Below are positions 8,952 through 18,253 of a stretch of 64,000 bases of DNA, one piece after another. This DNA comes from Bog-756 sp963845485 (GTDB lineage: Bacteria > Actinomycetota > Acidimicrobiia > Acidimicrobiales > RAAP-2), in NCBI GenBank assembly GCA_963845485.1, contig CAWJSI010000003.1, positions 1 through 64,000 of the forward strand, written 5' to 3'. The notes beneath the pieces are model-generated. The model saw only the letters and a program-made list of their open reading frames with translations, had not been told where the DNA came from and made no database searches. The position numbers and the translations under genes are program-made. Position 1 is the stretch's first letter. Every line of letters starts with the position of its first letter.

Positions 8952-10122
8952 CCGCTGGCGGCCGGCCTGGGCCGACATCGACCTCGACGCCGTGCGGCAC
9001 AACGCCGGCGCCCTCTGCACCCTCATCGCGCCGGCCGCGCTCTGTGCCGTGGTCAAAGCGGACGGCTACGGCCACGGCGACCTCCCGGTGGCCCGGGCCG
9101 CCCTGGAAGGCGGCGCCACCTGGCTGGCCGTGGCCCTGGTCGAAGAGGGCGTGACCTTGCGGGAGGGGGGCATCGACGCCCCCATCCTGCTGCTCTCGGA
9201 GCCGCCGGTGGAGGGCATGGCCGAGGCGGTGGCCCGCCGCCTGGTGCCGACGGTCTACACGGCGGCCGGGATCGCCTCGCTGAGCCGGGCCGTGGCCGAC
9301 GGGGGCTTCCCGCCGGTGGCTGTCCACCTGAAAGTGGACACGGGGATGCACCGGGTGGGCGCAGACGCCGACGATGTGTGCGCCCTGGCCGACACCATCG
9401 CCGGCGATCCCCACCTGGTCCTCGGCGCCCTGTGGACCCACCTGGCCGTGGCCGACGGCGAGGGAGCCGACGACCGGGCCTTCACCACCCTCCAGCTCGA
9501 GCGGTTCGACGCCACCGTGGCCGCCCTGGCCGACGCCGGTCACCGCCCGCCGATGATCCATGTGGCCAACTCGGCGGGGACCATCGGCTCGCCCGCCGCC
9601 CGCCACGACCTCGTCCGCTGCGGCCTGGCCGTCTACGGGCTCACGCCGACCCCGGCCCTGGCCGGACTCCTGGCCGAGGGCACCGGGGGGCTGGCCCTGC
9701 GGCCCGCGCTCTCCCTCCACAGCCAGGTCACCTACGTGCGGGATCTCGGGGCGGGCGAGCGCCCGTCCTACGGCCGCCGTCGACCGCTGGCCGTCGACTC
9801 GACCATCGCCACCGTCCCCATCGGCTACGCCGATGGGGTGCCCCGGCGCCTCTTCGACGAGGGGGGTGCGGTGCTGATCGGCGGGGTGCGACGCCCGCTG
9901 GCCGGCGTGGTGACCATGGATCAGATCGTGGTCGACTGCGGCCCGACCGGCTCGGACCCGGTGGCTGTGGGTGACGACGTGGTGCTGATCGGCCGCCAGG
10001 GGAGCGAGGAGGTCACCGCCGACGAGTGGGCGGGACTGCTCGGCACCATCAGCTACGAGGTGCTGTGCGACATCGGGCCCCGGGTCCCGCGCCTGCTCCG
10101 TGGGGAGCGGACCCCGGCCTGA
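8944..10122 (+). CDS. alr: Alanine racemase
   Basis: PLP enzyme that makes D-alanine for peptidoglycan. The GTG at 8944 overlaps the end of nnr by 8 bases and gives 392 residues, close to family length. The PLP lysine is in CAVVKADGYGHGD (about residue 37). The C-terminal barrel motifs HLKVDTGMHRVG, WTHLAVAD and the catalytic-tyrosine region IGYADGVPRRL, GGVRRPLAGVVTMDQ are all present. Fold-type III alanine racemases follow this order of motifs. The gene sits in the wall-precursor cluster with glmM and glmS. Confidence 0.95.
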   Translation: MADRWRPAWADIDLDAVRHNAGALCTLIAPAALCAVVKADGYGHGDLPVARAALEGGATWLAVALVEEGVTLREGGIDAPILLLSEPPVEGMAEAVARRLVPTVYTAAGIASLSRAVADGGFPPVAVHLKVDTGMHRVGADADDVCALADTIAGDPHLVLGALWTHLAVADGEGADDRAFTTLQLERFDATVAALADAGHRPPMIHVANSAGTIGSPAARHDLVRCGLAVYGLTPTPALAGLLAEGTGGLALRPALSLHSQVTYVRDLGAGERPSYGRRRPLAVDSTIATVPIGYADGVPRRLFDEGGAVLIGGVRRPLAGVVTMDQIVVDCGPTGSDPVAVGDDVVLIGRQGSEEVTADEWAGLLGTISYEVLCDIGPRVPRLLRGERTPA

Positions 10123-10188
10123 GCCGGCACCACCATTCGACCGGCACCACGGCTCCGGCGGTTCGGCCCGCAGCAGTACCATGCGGCG

Positions 10189-10758
10189 GTGGCACCGGCG
10201 ACCGATCTGGCCGAACTAGCCCGACAGGCCGCCGGTTGCGTCCGGTGCCCGCTGTCGGAGCACCGCACCCAGGTGGTATTCGGCGTGGGCAGCCCCGACG
10301 CCGAGCTCATGTTCGTGGGCGAGGCCCCGGGCCGGGACGAGGACCTGGTGGGCGAACCGTTCGTGGGCCGCTCGGGCAAGCTCCTCGACCGCCTGGTGGC
10401 CGAGGAGCTCGGGGTCGACCGGAGCGTCTGCTACATCGCCAACGTGGTCAAGTGCCGGCCTCCCGAGAACCGCGACCCGAAGCCCGACGAGATCCGCTCG
10501 TGTCGGCCCTACCTCGAGGCCCAGCTCGAGCTGATCCGTCCGGGCGTGGTGGTGACGTTGGGCAACTTCGCCACCAAGCTGCTGTTGGAGACCGACCTCG
10601 GCATCACCAAGGTGCGGGGTCGGTCCTATCCGATGGGCGCCTACCAGCTGGTCCCGACCTACCACCCGGCCGCCGCCCTGCGCTCGGGCGGCGTGGTCGT
10701 GGCCGAGATGCGGGCCGACCTCATCCGGTGCAAACAGCTCCTCGGCTGGGACTCGTGA
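10189..10758 (+). CDS. Family-4 uracil-DNA glycosylase (iron-sulfur type)
   Basis: Removes uracil from DNA. Four cysteines in the family-4 pattern that hold a 4Fe-4S cluster are visible: C17 and C20 (GCVRC) and C89 and C105 (VVKCRPPENRDPKPDEIRSC). The active-site motif GEAPGRDEDLVGEPFVGRSG and the C-terminal PTYHPAA match this family. The protein is 189 residues, shorter than some relatives fused to other domains. The GTG at 10189 is the only in-frame start near the core. The next gene (tsaE) overlaps its stop, so it is probably part of the same transcript. Confidence 0.93.
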   Translation: MAPATDLAELARQAAGCVRCPLSEHRTQVVFGVGSPDAELMFVGEAPGRDEDLVGEPFVGRSGKLLDRLVAEELGVDRSVCYIANVVKCRPPENRDPKPDEIRSCRPYLEAQLELIRPGVVVTLGNFATKLLLETDLGITKVRGRSYPMGAYQLVPTYHPAAALRSGGVVVAEMRADLIRCKQLLGWDS

Positions 10759-11279
10759 GCCAGGCCGTCCGACTGGTGACCGACGGGCCCGACGCCACCC
10801 GGGCCGTGGCCGGGGCCCTGGCGCCGCTGGCCGTGCCCGGTGACATCGTCCTGCTGGTCGGGGACCTCGGGGCGGGCAAGACCGCCTTCGCCCAGGGGTT
10901 CGGCGCCGCCCTCGGGATCGTCGAGCCCATGACCAGTCCGACCTTCACACTGGTGCGCCAGTATGAGCTCCAGGCCACCCCGGTCGGGCCCGGGCAGCTC
11001 CGCACCCTCTTCCACGCCGACCTCTACCGGCTCGACCACCTGGCCGAGATCAGCGACCTCGGCCTCGGGGAGCTGGTCGAGGACGGGGGTGTGGCCCTCG
11101 TCGAGTGGGGGGACGTGGCCAGGCCGTTGCTCGGGAGGGGCTCCCTGCATGTGGAGCTGGCGGCCTCGGAGTCGGCCGAGGACCGCCGGACGATCACCCT
11201 CGAGCCGTCGGACGACCGGTGGCAGGCCCGGTGGGAGTCGGTCCGCCGCGCCGTGTCCCACTGGGAGGTGGCGGCGTGA
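10755..11279 (+). CDS. tsaE: tRNA threonylcarbamoyladenosine biosynthesis ATPase TsaE
   Basis: TsaE is the small ATPase that works with TsaB and TsaD in forming t6A at position 37 of ANN-decoding tRNAs. Walker A is GDLGAGKTAFAQGFG, followed by SPTFTLVRQY and the HADLYRL and LVEWGD motifs typical of the family. The GTG at 10755 overlaps the glycosylase stop (GTGA), giving 174 residues. An insertion of about 12 residues (ELQATPVGPGQL) precedes the HADLYRL motif. The tsaE-tsaB-rimI-tsaD order downstream is the classical actinobacterial t6A cluster. Confidence 0.95.
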   Translation: MSQAVRLVTDGPDATRAVAGALAPLAVPGDIVLLVGDLGAGKTAFAQGFGAALGIVEPMTSPTFTLVRQYELQATPVGPGQLRTLFHADLYRLDHLAEISDLGLGELVEDGGVALVEWGDVARPLLGRGSLHVELAASESAEDRRTITLEPSDDRWQARWESVRRAVSHWEVAA

Positions 11280-12124
11280 CGTTGCTCGCCATCGAGACGG
11301 CGACCGACACGGTGGCGGTCGCCCTGCTCCGCGACGACGGCGGGGTCACCGAGCGGGTGCACGCCGGAGGCCGGGCCCACGCCGAGCTCCTGGCTCCCTC
11401 CATCGAGGAGGTGTGTGCCAGCGCCGGCTGCACGGTCAGCCAGCTCGACGCCATCGCCGTGGACATCGGTCCGGGGCTGTTCACCGGGCTCCGGGTGGGG
11501 GTGGCCACGGCCAAGGCGCTGTCCCAGGCCCTCGGGATCGGCGTACTGGGGGTGACCAGCCTCGACGTGCTGGCCGCCGCCGCCCTCGATGCCGACCGGG
11601 AACGACGGGTGTCCGCCGAGCCGGGTGGGTCCGGACCCCCTCTCGGGGCCACCGCCTCGGTGGTCGACGCCCGGCGGGGCGAGGTCTTCGCCGCCGTCTA
11701 CCGCTTCGACCGGGACCCGCCGGCCGGGGAGCGGGCCGGGCGGGTCGACCCCGGGACGGTCCTCCACGACCAGATGGAGCCACTCGCCCCCGAGGCGCTG
11801 GTCGAGTGGCTGCTCGCCGTGGCCGACGAGGCCGGCACGGTGTCGGTGGTGGGCGACGGCGCCGTGCGCTACCGGGCCCTCTTGGCCGAGCACCGAGCCC
11901 TCGACCTGTCCTTCGCCGACGCCGGGCTGGCGGCACCCCCCGCCGTGGCCCTCGTCGGTTTGGCCCGCCGCCGGCTGGACGCCGGTGTGCCCACCCGGCC
12001 CGCCGGCGAGGTGGCTCCCGAGTACCGGCGGCCGGCCGATGCCCAGATCAACTGGGAGCAGCGCCCCACCCGACCGGCCGTGGCCAACCGGTTAGGTGGC
12101 CCCGAGGACGGCCCACCCCGGTGA
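11276..12124 (+). CDS. tsaB: tRNA threonylcarbamoyladenosine biosynthesis protein TsaB
   Basis: TsaB is the non-catalytic, TsaD-like partner of the t6A complex. The ASKHA-fold start TLLAIETATDTVAVAL, the GRAHAELLAPSI and DIGPGLFTGLRVGVATAKAL motifs are all present. GTG 11276 overlaps the tsaE stop by four bases, and the protein has 282 residues, longer than the roughly 220-230 common in the family. The extra length is a mid-protein Gly/Pro insert (around residues 105-125) and a polar C-terminal tail after EVAPEYRRP. Its stop overlaps the rimI start. Confidence 0.94.
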   Translation: MTLLAIETATDTVAVALLRDDGGVTERVHAGGRAHAELLAPSIEEVCASAGCTVSQLDAIAVDIGPGLFTGLRVGVATAKALSQALGIGVLGVTSLDVLAAAALDADRERRVSAEPGGSGPPLGATASVVDARRGEVFAAVYRFDRDPPAGERAGRVDPGTVLHDQMEPLAPEALVEWLLAVADEAGTVSVVGDGAVRYRALLAEHRALDLSFADAGLAAPPAVALVGLARRRLDAGVPTRPAGEVAPEYRRPADAQINWEQRPTRPAVANRLGGPEDGPPR

Positions 12125-12678
12125 TCGGAAAGGAGCGCCCCGACGCCGGGAAGGTCGAGGTGGTCATCGCCCCCATGCGGACCAAGGACCTCCGCGGCGT
12201 GCTGCGCATCGAACAGGCCGTCTTCCCCCAGCCGTGGTCCCACCGGCTCTTCGTCGAGGAGCTCGCCCAGCGCAAGTCCCGGGCCTACCGGGCCGCCTGG
12301 GTCGGGCGCGCCGTCGTGGGGTTCGCCGGCCAGATGTTCATCGACGACGAGTCCCATGTGAACAACATCGCCGTCGATCCGGAGTGGCAGGGCCGGGGGC
12401 TCGGTGCCGTGCTCCTGGCCGATCTGGTCCGCACCGCGCTCGACCGGGGGGCCCGCCATCTCACCCTCGAGGTTCGGGTGGGCAACGAACCCGCCCTCGC
12501 CCTCTACTCCCGGTTCGGCCTGGCCCCCGTCGGGGTGCGGCGGAACTACTACCCGGTCACCGGTGACGATGCCCTGGTCATGTGGGCCCGGGACATCGAC
12601 ACGCCGGCCTACGCCGAGCGGTTGGCGTCCATCGAGGCGGCGGCTCCCCCCGACCTCACCGTGGTCTCCCGGCACTGA
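12121..12678 (+). CDS. rimI: Ribosomal-protein-alanine N-acetyltransferase (GNAT)
   Basis: GNAT-fold acetyltransferase; the founding member acetylates the N-terminus of ribosomal protein S18. Acceptor-side motif IEQAVFPQPWSHRLFVEEL, the acetyl-CoA binding segment VDPEWQGRGLGAVLL and VRVGNEPALALYSRFGLAPVG identify the RimI subfamily. The GTG at 12121 overlaps the tsaB stop (GTGA) and yields 185 residues. A C-terminal extension of about 30 residues runs past the usual end. An 18-bp tandem repeat covers the last two codons and the stop, so the C-terminus may have shifted recently. Confidence 0.92.
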   Translation: MIGKERPDAGKVEVVIAPMRTKDLRGVLRIEQAVFPQPWSHRLFVEELAQRKSRAYRAAWVGRAVVGFAGQMFIDDESHVNNIAVDPEWQGRGLGAVLLADLVRTALDRGARHLTLEVRVGNEPALALYSRFGLAPVGVRRNYYPVTGDDALVMWARDIDTPAYAERLASIEAAAPPDLTVVSRH

Positions 12679-12716
12679 GGCGACCGACGGCACTGAGGCG
12701 ACCGACGGGACTGAGG
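12670..12716 (+). repeat. 18-bp tandem repeat across the rimI stop codon
   Basis: The unit CGGCACTGAGGCGACCGA occurs exactly twice (12670-12687 and 12688-12705) and is followed by a third degraded partial copy (CGGGACTGAGG). The first copy contains the rimI TGA. It is most likely a slippage expansion in the rimI-tsaD spacer. No regulatory motif is obvious. Confidence 0.65.
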
Positions 12717-12813
12717 GGCCCGGCCGTGCCGGCGCGTGGACGACCCCTCCCCGGTGATCGGGGCACCGGTCGGTCCCGGCACACTGGTCGGGTGAACATT
12801 CCAGTCCTCGGGC

Positions 12814-13854
12814 ATGGATAAGGTCCCCGGGATGCCGCCACATCCCATCCACCGCGTCCTCGGGATCGAGACGTCCTGTGACGAGACCGCCGCCTCGGTG
12901 GTGGACGCCGGGACGTCGATCGTGTCGTCGGTGGTGAGCAGCCAGATCGACCTCCACGCCCGCTACGGCGGCGTCGTCCCCGAGTTGGCCGGCCGCGCCC
13001 ATGTGGAGCTGCTCACACCGGTGCTCGCCGAGGCCCTGGACCAGGCGGGCACCGATGCCACGGGCGCGGGCATCGACGCCATCGCCGTCACCTACGGCCC
13101 GGGGCTCATCGGGTCCCTGCTGGTCGGGGTGGCCGAGGCCAAGGCCCTCTCGTTGGCCTGGCAGGTGCCGCTGGTCGGGGTGAACCATCTGGAGGCCCAC
13201 CTCTTCGCCTCGCTCCTGGAGCAACCCGACCTCGGCTGGCCCCTGGCCGTGCTCCTCGTGTCGGGAGGCCACACGCTGCTGCTCGAGGTGAGCGAGCCCG
13301 GCCGCTACCGGCTGCTCGGGGGCACCATCGACGACGCCGCCGGCGAGGCCTTCGACAAGGTGGCGCGCTACCTCGGACTGGGCTATCCGGGTGGTCCGGC
13401 CATCGACCGGATCGCCGAGGAGGGGGATCCGTCGGCCTTCGCCTTCCCCCGGTCCTATCCCGGCGACGGCTACGACTTCTCCTTCAGCGGGATCAAGACG
13501 TCGGTGGTCAACACGGTGCGCAAACACCCCGAGGCCGGCACGGCCGACGTGGCCGCCTCCTTCCGAATGGCCGTGGTCGATGTGCTCGTCACGAGGGCCA
13601 TGGCCGCCGCCGACGAGATCGGTGCCACCGCGGTGTGCCTGGCTGGTGGGGTGGCCGCCAACTCCCTGCTGCGGGCGCGGACCGAAGAGGCCTGTGCCGC
13701 CGCGGGCATCGGGGCCTTCCTGCCCAGCCGGGCCCTGTGCACCGACAACGCCGCCATGGTGGCGGCTGCCGGGTGGTGGCGGCTCAACCACGGTGGGGCG
13801 AGCGACCTCTCGCTGGGCGCCGACCCGAACCTCCGGCTGGCCGCCGTTTCCTGA
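12814..13854 (+). CDS. tsaD: tRNA threonylcarbamoyltransferase TsaD
   Basis: TsaD transfers the threonylcarbamoyl group to A37 of tRNA. The signature VLGIETSCDETAASVVD starts near residue 12. The metal-binding histidines lie in GRAHVELLTPVLAEAL and GVNHLEAHLFASLLE, and the nucleotide-binding segments are LLVSGGHTLLLE and GGVAANSLLR. The terminal DNAAMVAAAGWWR is also typical. Length from ATG 12814 is 346 residues; ATG 12832 (MPPHPIHRVLGIE) is an equally plausible start and neither has a clear Shine-Dalgarno sequence. It is the last gene of the t6A cluster, about 135 bases after rimI. Confidence 0.96.
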   Translation: MDKVPGMPPHPIHRVLGIETSCDETAASVVDAGTSIVSSVVSSQIDLHARYGGVVPELAGRAHVELLTPVLAEALDQAGTDATGAGIDAIAVTYGPGLIGSLLVGVAEAKALSLAWQVPLVGVNHLEAHLFASLLEQPDLGWPLAVLLVSGGHTLLLEVSEPGRYRLLGGTIDDAAGEAFDKVARYLGLGYPGGPAIDRIAEEGDPSAFAFPRSYPGDGYDFSFSGIKTSVVNTVRKHPEAGTADVAASFRMAVVDVLVTRAMAAADEIGATAVCLAGGVAANSLLRARTEEACAAAGIGAFLPSRALCTDNAAMVAAAGWWRLNHGGASDLSLGADPNLRLAAVS

Positions 13855-13941
13855 GCGTCCCGTGCCCAGATGACCTGACGTGGCAGGCGTCCCAGCTCAG
13901 GGGGTAGATCGGGGCGGTGATCTGGCAGTCGACGGTGCCGG

Positions 13942-13970
13942 TTGCCAAATGGCTCCGAGGTCGCTACCAT
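13942..13970 (+). promoter_or_regulatory. Sigma-70-type promoter of groESL
   Basis: A -35-like TTGCCA (13942-13947) and a -10-like TACCAT (13965-13970) are separated by exactly 17 bases, the optimal spacing for a housekeeping sigma factor. The -10 box abuts and shares its last base with the CIRCE operator, so repressor binding would cover the transcription start region. Confidence 0.65.
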
Positions 13971-13996
13971 TAGCACTCTCAACGCTCGACTGCTAA
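13970..13996 (+). promoter_or_regulatory. CIRCE operator (HrcA binding site)
   Basis: TTAGCACTC, nine bases, then GACTGCTAA. The consensus is TTAGCACTC-N9-GAGTGCTAA, so only one base of the right arm differs. CIRCE is bound by the heat-shock repressor HrcA and is usual upstream of groESL. It lies about 25 bases before the groES start and directly after the -10 box. An AGGAGG ribosome binding site follows at 14007-14012. Confidence 0.92.
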
Positions 13997-14021
13997 CGCG
14001 TGCCACAGGAGGCCCGAACCC

Positions 14022-14314
14022 ATGAGTCTGCATCCCCTTGACGACCGAATCGTCGTCCGCCCCGGCGAGTCCGAGGAGACCACCGCATCTGGTCTGGTCA
14101 TCCCCGACACCGCCAAAGAGAAGCCCCAGCAGGGCGAAGTTCTCGCCGTCGGCCCCGGCCGCCGCGCCGAGGCCACCGGGGAGCTCATCCCCCTCGACAT
14201 CAAAAAGGGTGACACCGTCGTCTACTCCAAGTACGGCGGCACCGAAATCAGCTCCGACGGCGAGGACCTGCTCATCCTGTCCAGCCGCGACGTCCTGGCC
14301 AAGGTAGGTAAGTA

Positions 14315-14315
<1 letters not shown>
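14022..14315 (+). CDS. groES: Co-chaperonin GroES
   Basis: Heptameric lid of the GroEL chaperonin. The N-terminus MSLHPLDDRIVVRPGESEE, the mobile loop TTASGLVIPDTAKEKPQQG and the terminal EDLLILSSRDVLAKVGK are diagnostic. It has 97 residues, the standard length. A good AGGAGG site precedes the ATG. Its TAA overlaps the groEL ATG (TAATG), so the two are translationally coupled. It is under a CIRCE operator, pointing to HrcA heat-shock control. Confidence 0.97.
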
Positions 14316-15976
<1,661 letters not shown>

Positions 15977-16031
15977 TCCACGCCGACCCCCACCCGGGGT
16001 CGGAAGCGCCGGCTCCCGGCGCACCCAGTAG

Positions 16032-16069
16032 CGAGAAGCGACCGGGCCTCAGGGCCCGGTCGTTTCGCG
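16032..16069 (+). terminator. Strong hairpin terminator after groEL
   Basis: A 10-bp GC stem, CGACCGGGCC (16039-16048) with GGCCCGGTCG (16053-16062) around a 4-base loop, is extended by weaker pairing of GAAG with TTTC outside it and followed by TTTCGCG. It lies about 60 bases after the groEL stop and should end the groESL transcript. The T-tract is short, as is common in high-GC actinobacteria. Confidence 0.7.
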
Positions 16070-16150
16070 TGTGCGGGGTCGCCACGATGCCCGGGATCCG
16101 GGCAGTCGGCGAACCGCCGGGGTCGTCCCGGCCCTACTCTGAGGGCCTCC

Positions 16151-16915
16151 ATGGAATCCCCCGACCTCCCGATCCGGCGACGGCTCATCCCCCGCCCCGA
16201 ACTCCACCGCCCCGGATCACCGGCCCCTTGGGCCGACCTGCCCGTCGGGCGGAGGACGCACATCGGGCTCGACCAGGTGCGTGCCGCCCTCGAGGGGGAC
16301 GAGCGGGGACAGCTGGATCAGGCCGGCGAACCGTGGCGGACATTGGCCCTCGACGCCCGGCCCGCCGCCGTGCTCGTCCCTCTGTTCGAAGAGGACGGCG
16401 AGGCCCGGGTCGTCCTCACCGTCCGCTCCGACCAGCTGCGGTCCCACCGGGGTGAGGTGGCCTTTCCCGGGGGGAGGCTGGAGGCCGGCGAGGGGGCCGT
16501 CGAGGCCGCCCTCCGGGAGGCCGCCGAAGAGGTGGCGCTCGACCCTTCGTCGGTGACGGTGATCGGGCAGCTGACGGCCATGCCCACCGTGGCGTCCAAC
16601 TCGGTCATGACCCCGGTGGTGGCCACCCTGGCCCAGCGTCCGACCCTCGAAGCCAGTCCCGCCGAGGTCAACCGGATCTTCGACGTGGCCCTGTGCGAAC
16701 TGGTGGCCGAGGGCGCCTTCCACGAGGAGTGGTGGTCGGTGCCCGACCGGGCCGGGGTCTCGGGCTTCCCCGGTGCCGAGTTCCCCGTATGGTTCTTCGA
16801 CGTGGCCGACGAGACGGTGTGGGGGGCCACGGGCCGGACGCTCATGGAGCTGATGTGCCTGGTCCTGTCGGTGCCCCTGCCGCCCTCACTCCAACCCGAG
16901 ACCCCCGCCGACTGA
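16151..16915 (+). CDS. Nudix hydrolase, CoA pyrophosphatase-like
   Basis: The Nudix box is GGRLEAGEGAVEAALREAAE followed by EVAL, with the metal-binding REAAEE present; the last glycine of the consensus is alanine. The residues just before it, LTVRSDQLRSHRGEVAFPGG, match the UPF0035 motif of the NudL/YeaB group, whose members cleave coenzyme A or related nucleotides. The protein has 254 residues with an Arg/Pro-rich N-terminal stretch of about 65. It stands alone between the groESL terminator and guaB3. Substrate cannot be fixed from sequence; CoA derivatives are the family-based guess. Confidence 0.85.
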   Translation: MESPDLPIRRRLIPRPELHRPGSPAPWADLPVGRRTHIGLDQVRAALEGDERGQLDQAGEPWRTLALDARPAAVLVPLFEEDGEARVVLTVRSDQLRSHRGEVAFPGGRLEAGEGAVEAALREAAEEVALDPSSVTVIGQLTAMPTVASNSVMTPVVATLAQRPTLEASPAEVNRIFDVALCELVAEGAFHEEWWSVPDRAGVSGFPGAEFPVWFFDVADETVWGATGRTLMELMCLVLSVPLPPSLQPETPAD

Positions 16916-17089
16916 CGCGTCCGACCTTCGCTGCTCCCTTCCCCGGCGAACGGCCCGGGCCGCCTCGAGGCGGGGTCCGCTGCCCCGGTCCCAGGCGGTA
17001 TCGTGGGGTGCAGTCGGACGGCTCGGTGTCGGAGCAGCCGCCGATCGGAGGTGTGGAGAAACTGCGACCAGGGTCCGGAGGAACAGCAC

Positions 17090-18253
17090 GTGGCTGAGCT
17101 AGAGATTGGCATCTTCAAATCGGGACGGAGGGCCTACGGGTTCGACGACATCGCCATCGTCCCGAGCCGGCGGACCCGAGATCCCGAGGATGTCGATATC
17201 AGTTGGGAGATCGACGCCTACCAGTTCGAGCTGCCCCTCCTGGCCTCGGCCATGGACGGCGTGGTGAGCCCGGCGACGGCCATCGAGATCGGTCGCCTGG
17301 GCGGCCTCGGGGTCCTCAACCTCGAAGGACTGTGGACCCGCTACGAGGATCCGACCTCCCTCTTCGACGAGATCCGCGAGCTGCCGACGGAGAAGGCCAC
17401 CGCCCGGATGCAGCAGATGTACGCCGAGCCCGTGCAGCTGGAGCTGGTTACCGAGCGGATCCGGGAGATGAAGGCGGCCGGCATCACGACGGCGGCCTCG
17501 GTCACCCCGCAGAAGACCGCCCAGTTCGCCCCGGCCGTGCTGGCCGCCGAACTGGACCTGTTGGTCATCCAGGGGACGGTGGTCTCGGCCGAGCACGTGT
17601 CGAAGACCGTGGAGCCCCTCAACCTCAAGCGCTTCATCCGTGAGTTCGAGATCCCCGTCATCGTCGGGGGCTGTGCCTCGTACCAGGCCGGGCTGCACCT
17701 CATGCGCACCGGTGCGGTGGGCGTGCTCGTCGGGGTGGGCCCGGGCAACGCCTGCACCACCCGGGGCGTGCTCGGAATCGGCGTGCCCCAGGCCACGGCC
17801 ATCGCCGACGTGGCCGGCGCCCGCATGCGCCACCTCGACGAGACCGGCGTGTACTGCCACGTGATCGCCGACGGTGGGATGTCCAAGGGCGGTGACATCG
17901 CCAAGGCCGTGGCCTGCGGGGCCGACGCCGTGATGCTCGGATCGCCGTTGTCCTCGGCCGTCGAGGCTCCGGCCCGCGGCTACCACTGGGGCATGGCCAC
18001 CTTCCATCCCACCCTGCCCCGAGGGGCCCGGGTCAAGACGACCACCCGGGGCACCCTCCAAGAGATCCTGCTCGGCCCGGCCCACGAGAACGACGGCCGC
18101 ATGAATCTCTTCGGCGCCCTTCGCACCGCCATGGCCACCTGCGGCTACCAGACGGTCAAGGAGTTCCAGAAGGCCGAGGTCATGGTGGCGCCTGCGCTCC
18201 AGACCGAAGGCAAGGACCTGCAGCGTTCGCAGGGTGTCGGCATGGGCCATTGA
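17090..18253 (+). CDS. guaB3: GuaB3 family IMP dehydrogenase-related protein
   Basis: TIM-barrel IMPDH relative of about 387 residues that lacks the CBS domain pair of canonical GuaB, as expected for the GuaB3 branch common in actinobacteria. The nucleotide-binding and catalytic-cysteine loop is GVGPGNACTTRGVLGIGVPQ, and ASAMDGVVSP and DGGMSKGGDIAKAVACGADA match the barrel motifs. The C-terminus carries GALRTAMATCGYQTVKEFQK. GTG 17090 follows a GGAGG-like sequence, and its TGA overlaps the TTG start of guaA. The pairing with guaA suggests a role in guanine nucleotide metabolism; whether it oxidises IMP or acts otherwise is not settled by the sequence. Confidence 0.92.
   Translation: MAELEIGIFKSGRRAYGFDDIAIVPSRRTRDPEDVDISWEIDAYQFELPLLASAMDGVVSPATAIEIGRLGGLGVLNLEGLWTRYEDPTSLFDEIRELPTEKATARMQQMYAEPVQLELVTERIREMKAAGITTAASVTPQKTAQFAPAVLAAELDLLVIQGTVVSAEHVSKTVEPLNLKRFIREFEIPVIVGGCASYQAGLHLMRTGAVGVLVGVGPGNACTTRGVLGIGVPQATAIADVAGARMRHLDETGVYCHVIADGGMSKGGDIAKAVACGADAVMLGSPLSSAVEAPARGYHWGMATFHPTLPRGARVKTTTRGTLQEILLGPAHENDGRMNLFGALRTAMATCGYQTVKEFQKAEVMVAPALQTEGKDLQRSQGVGMGH

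Noticed and set aside
13891..13907. tRNA D-arm-like text (AGCTCAGGGGGTAGA)
   Set aside because: No matching acceptor stem, anticodon arm or GTTCGANTC T-loop follows within 60 bases, so no tRNA gene can be built.
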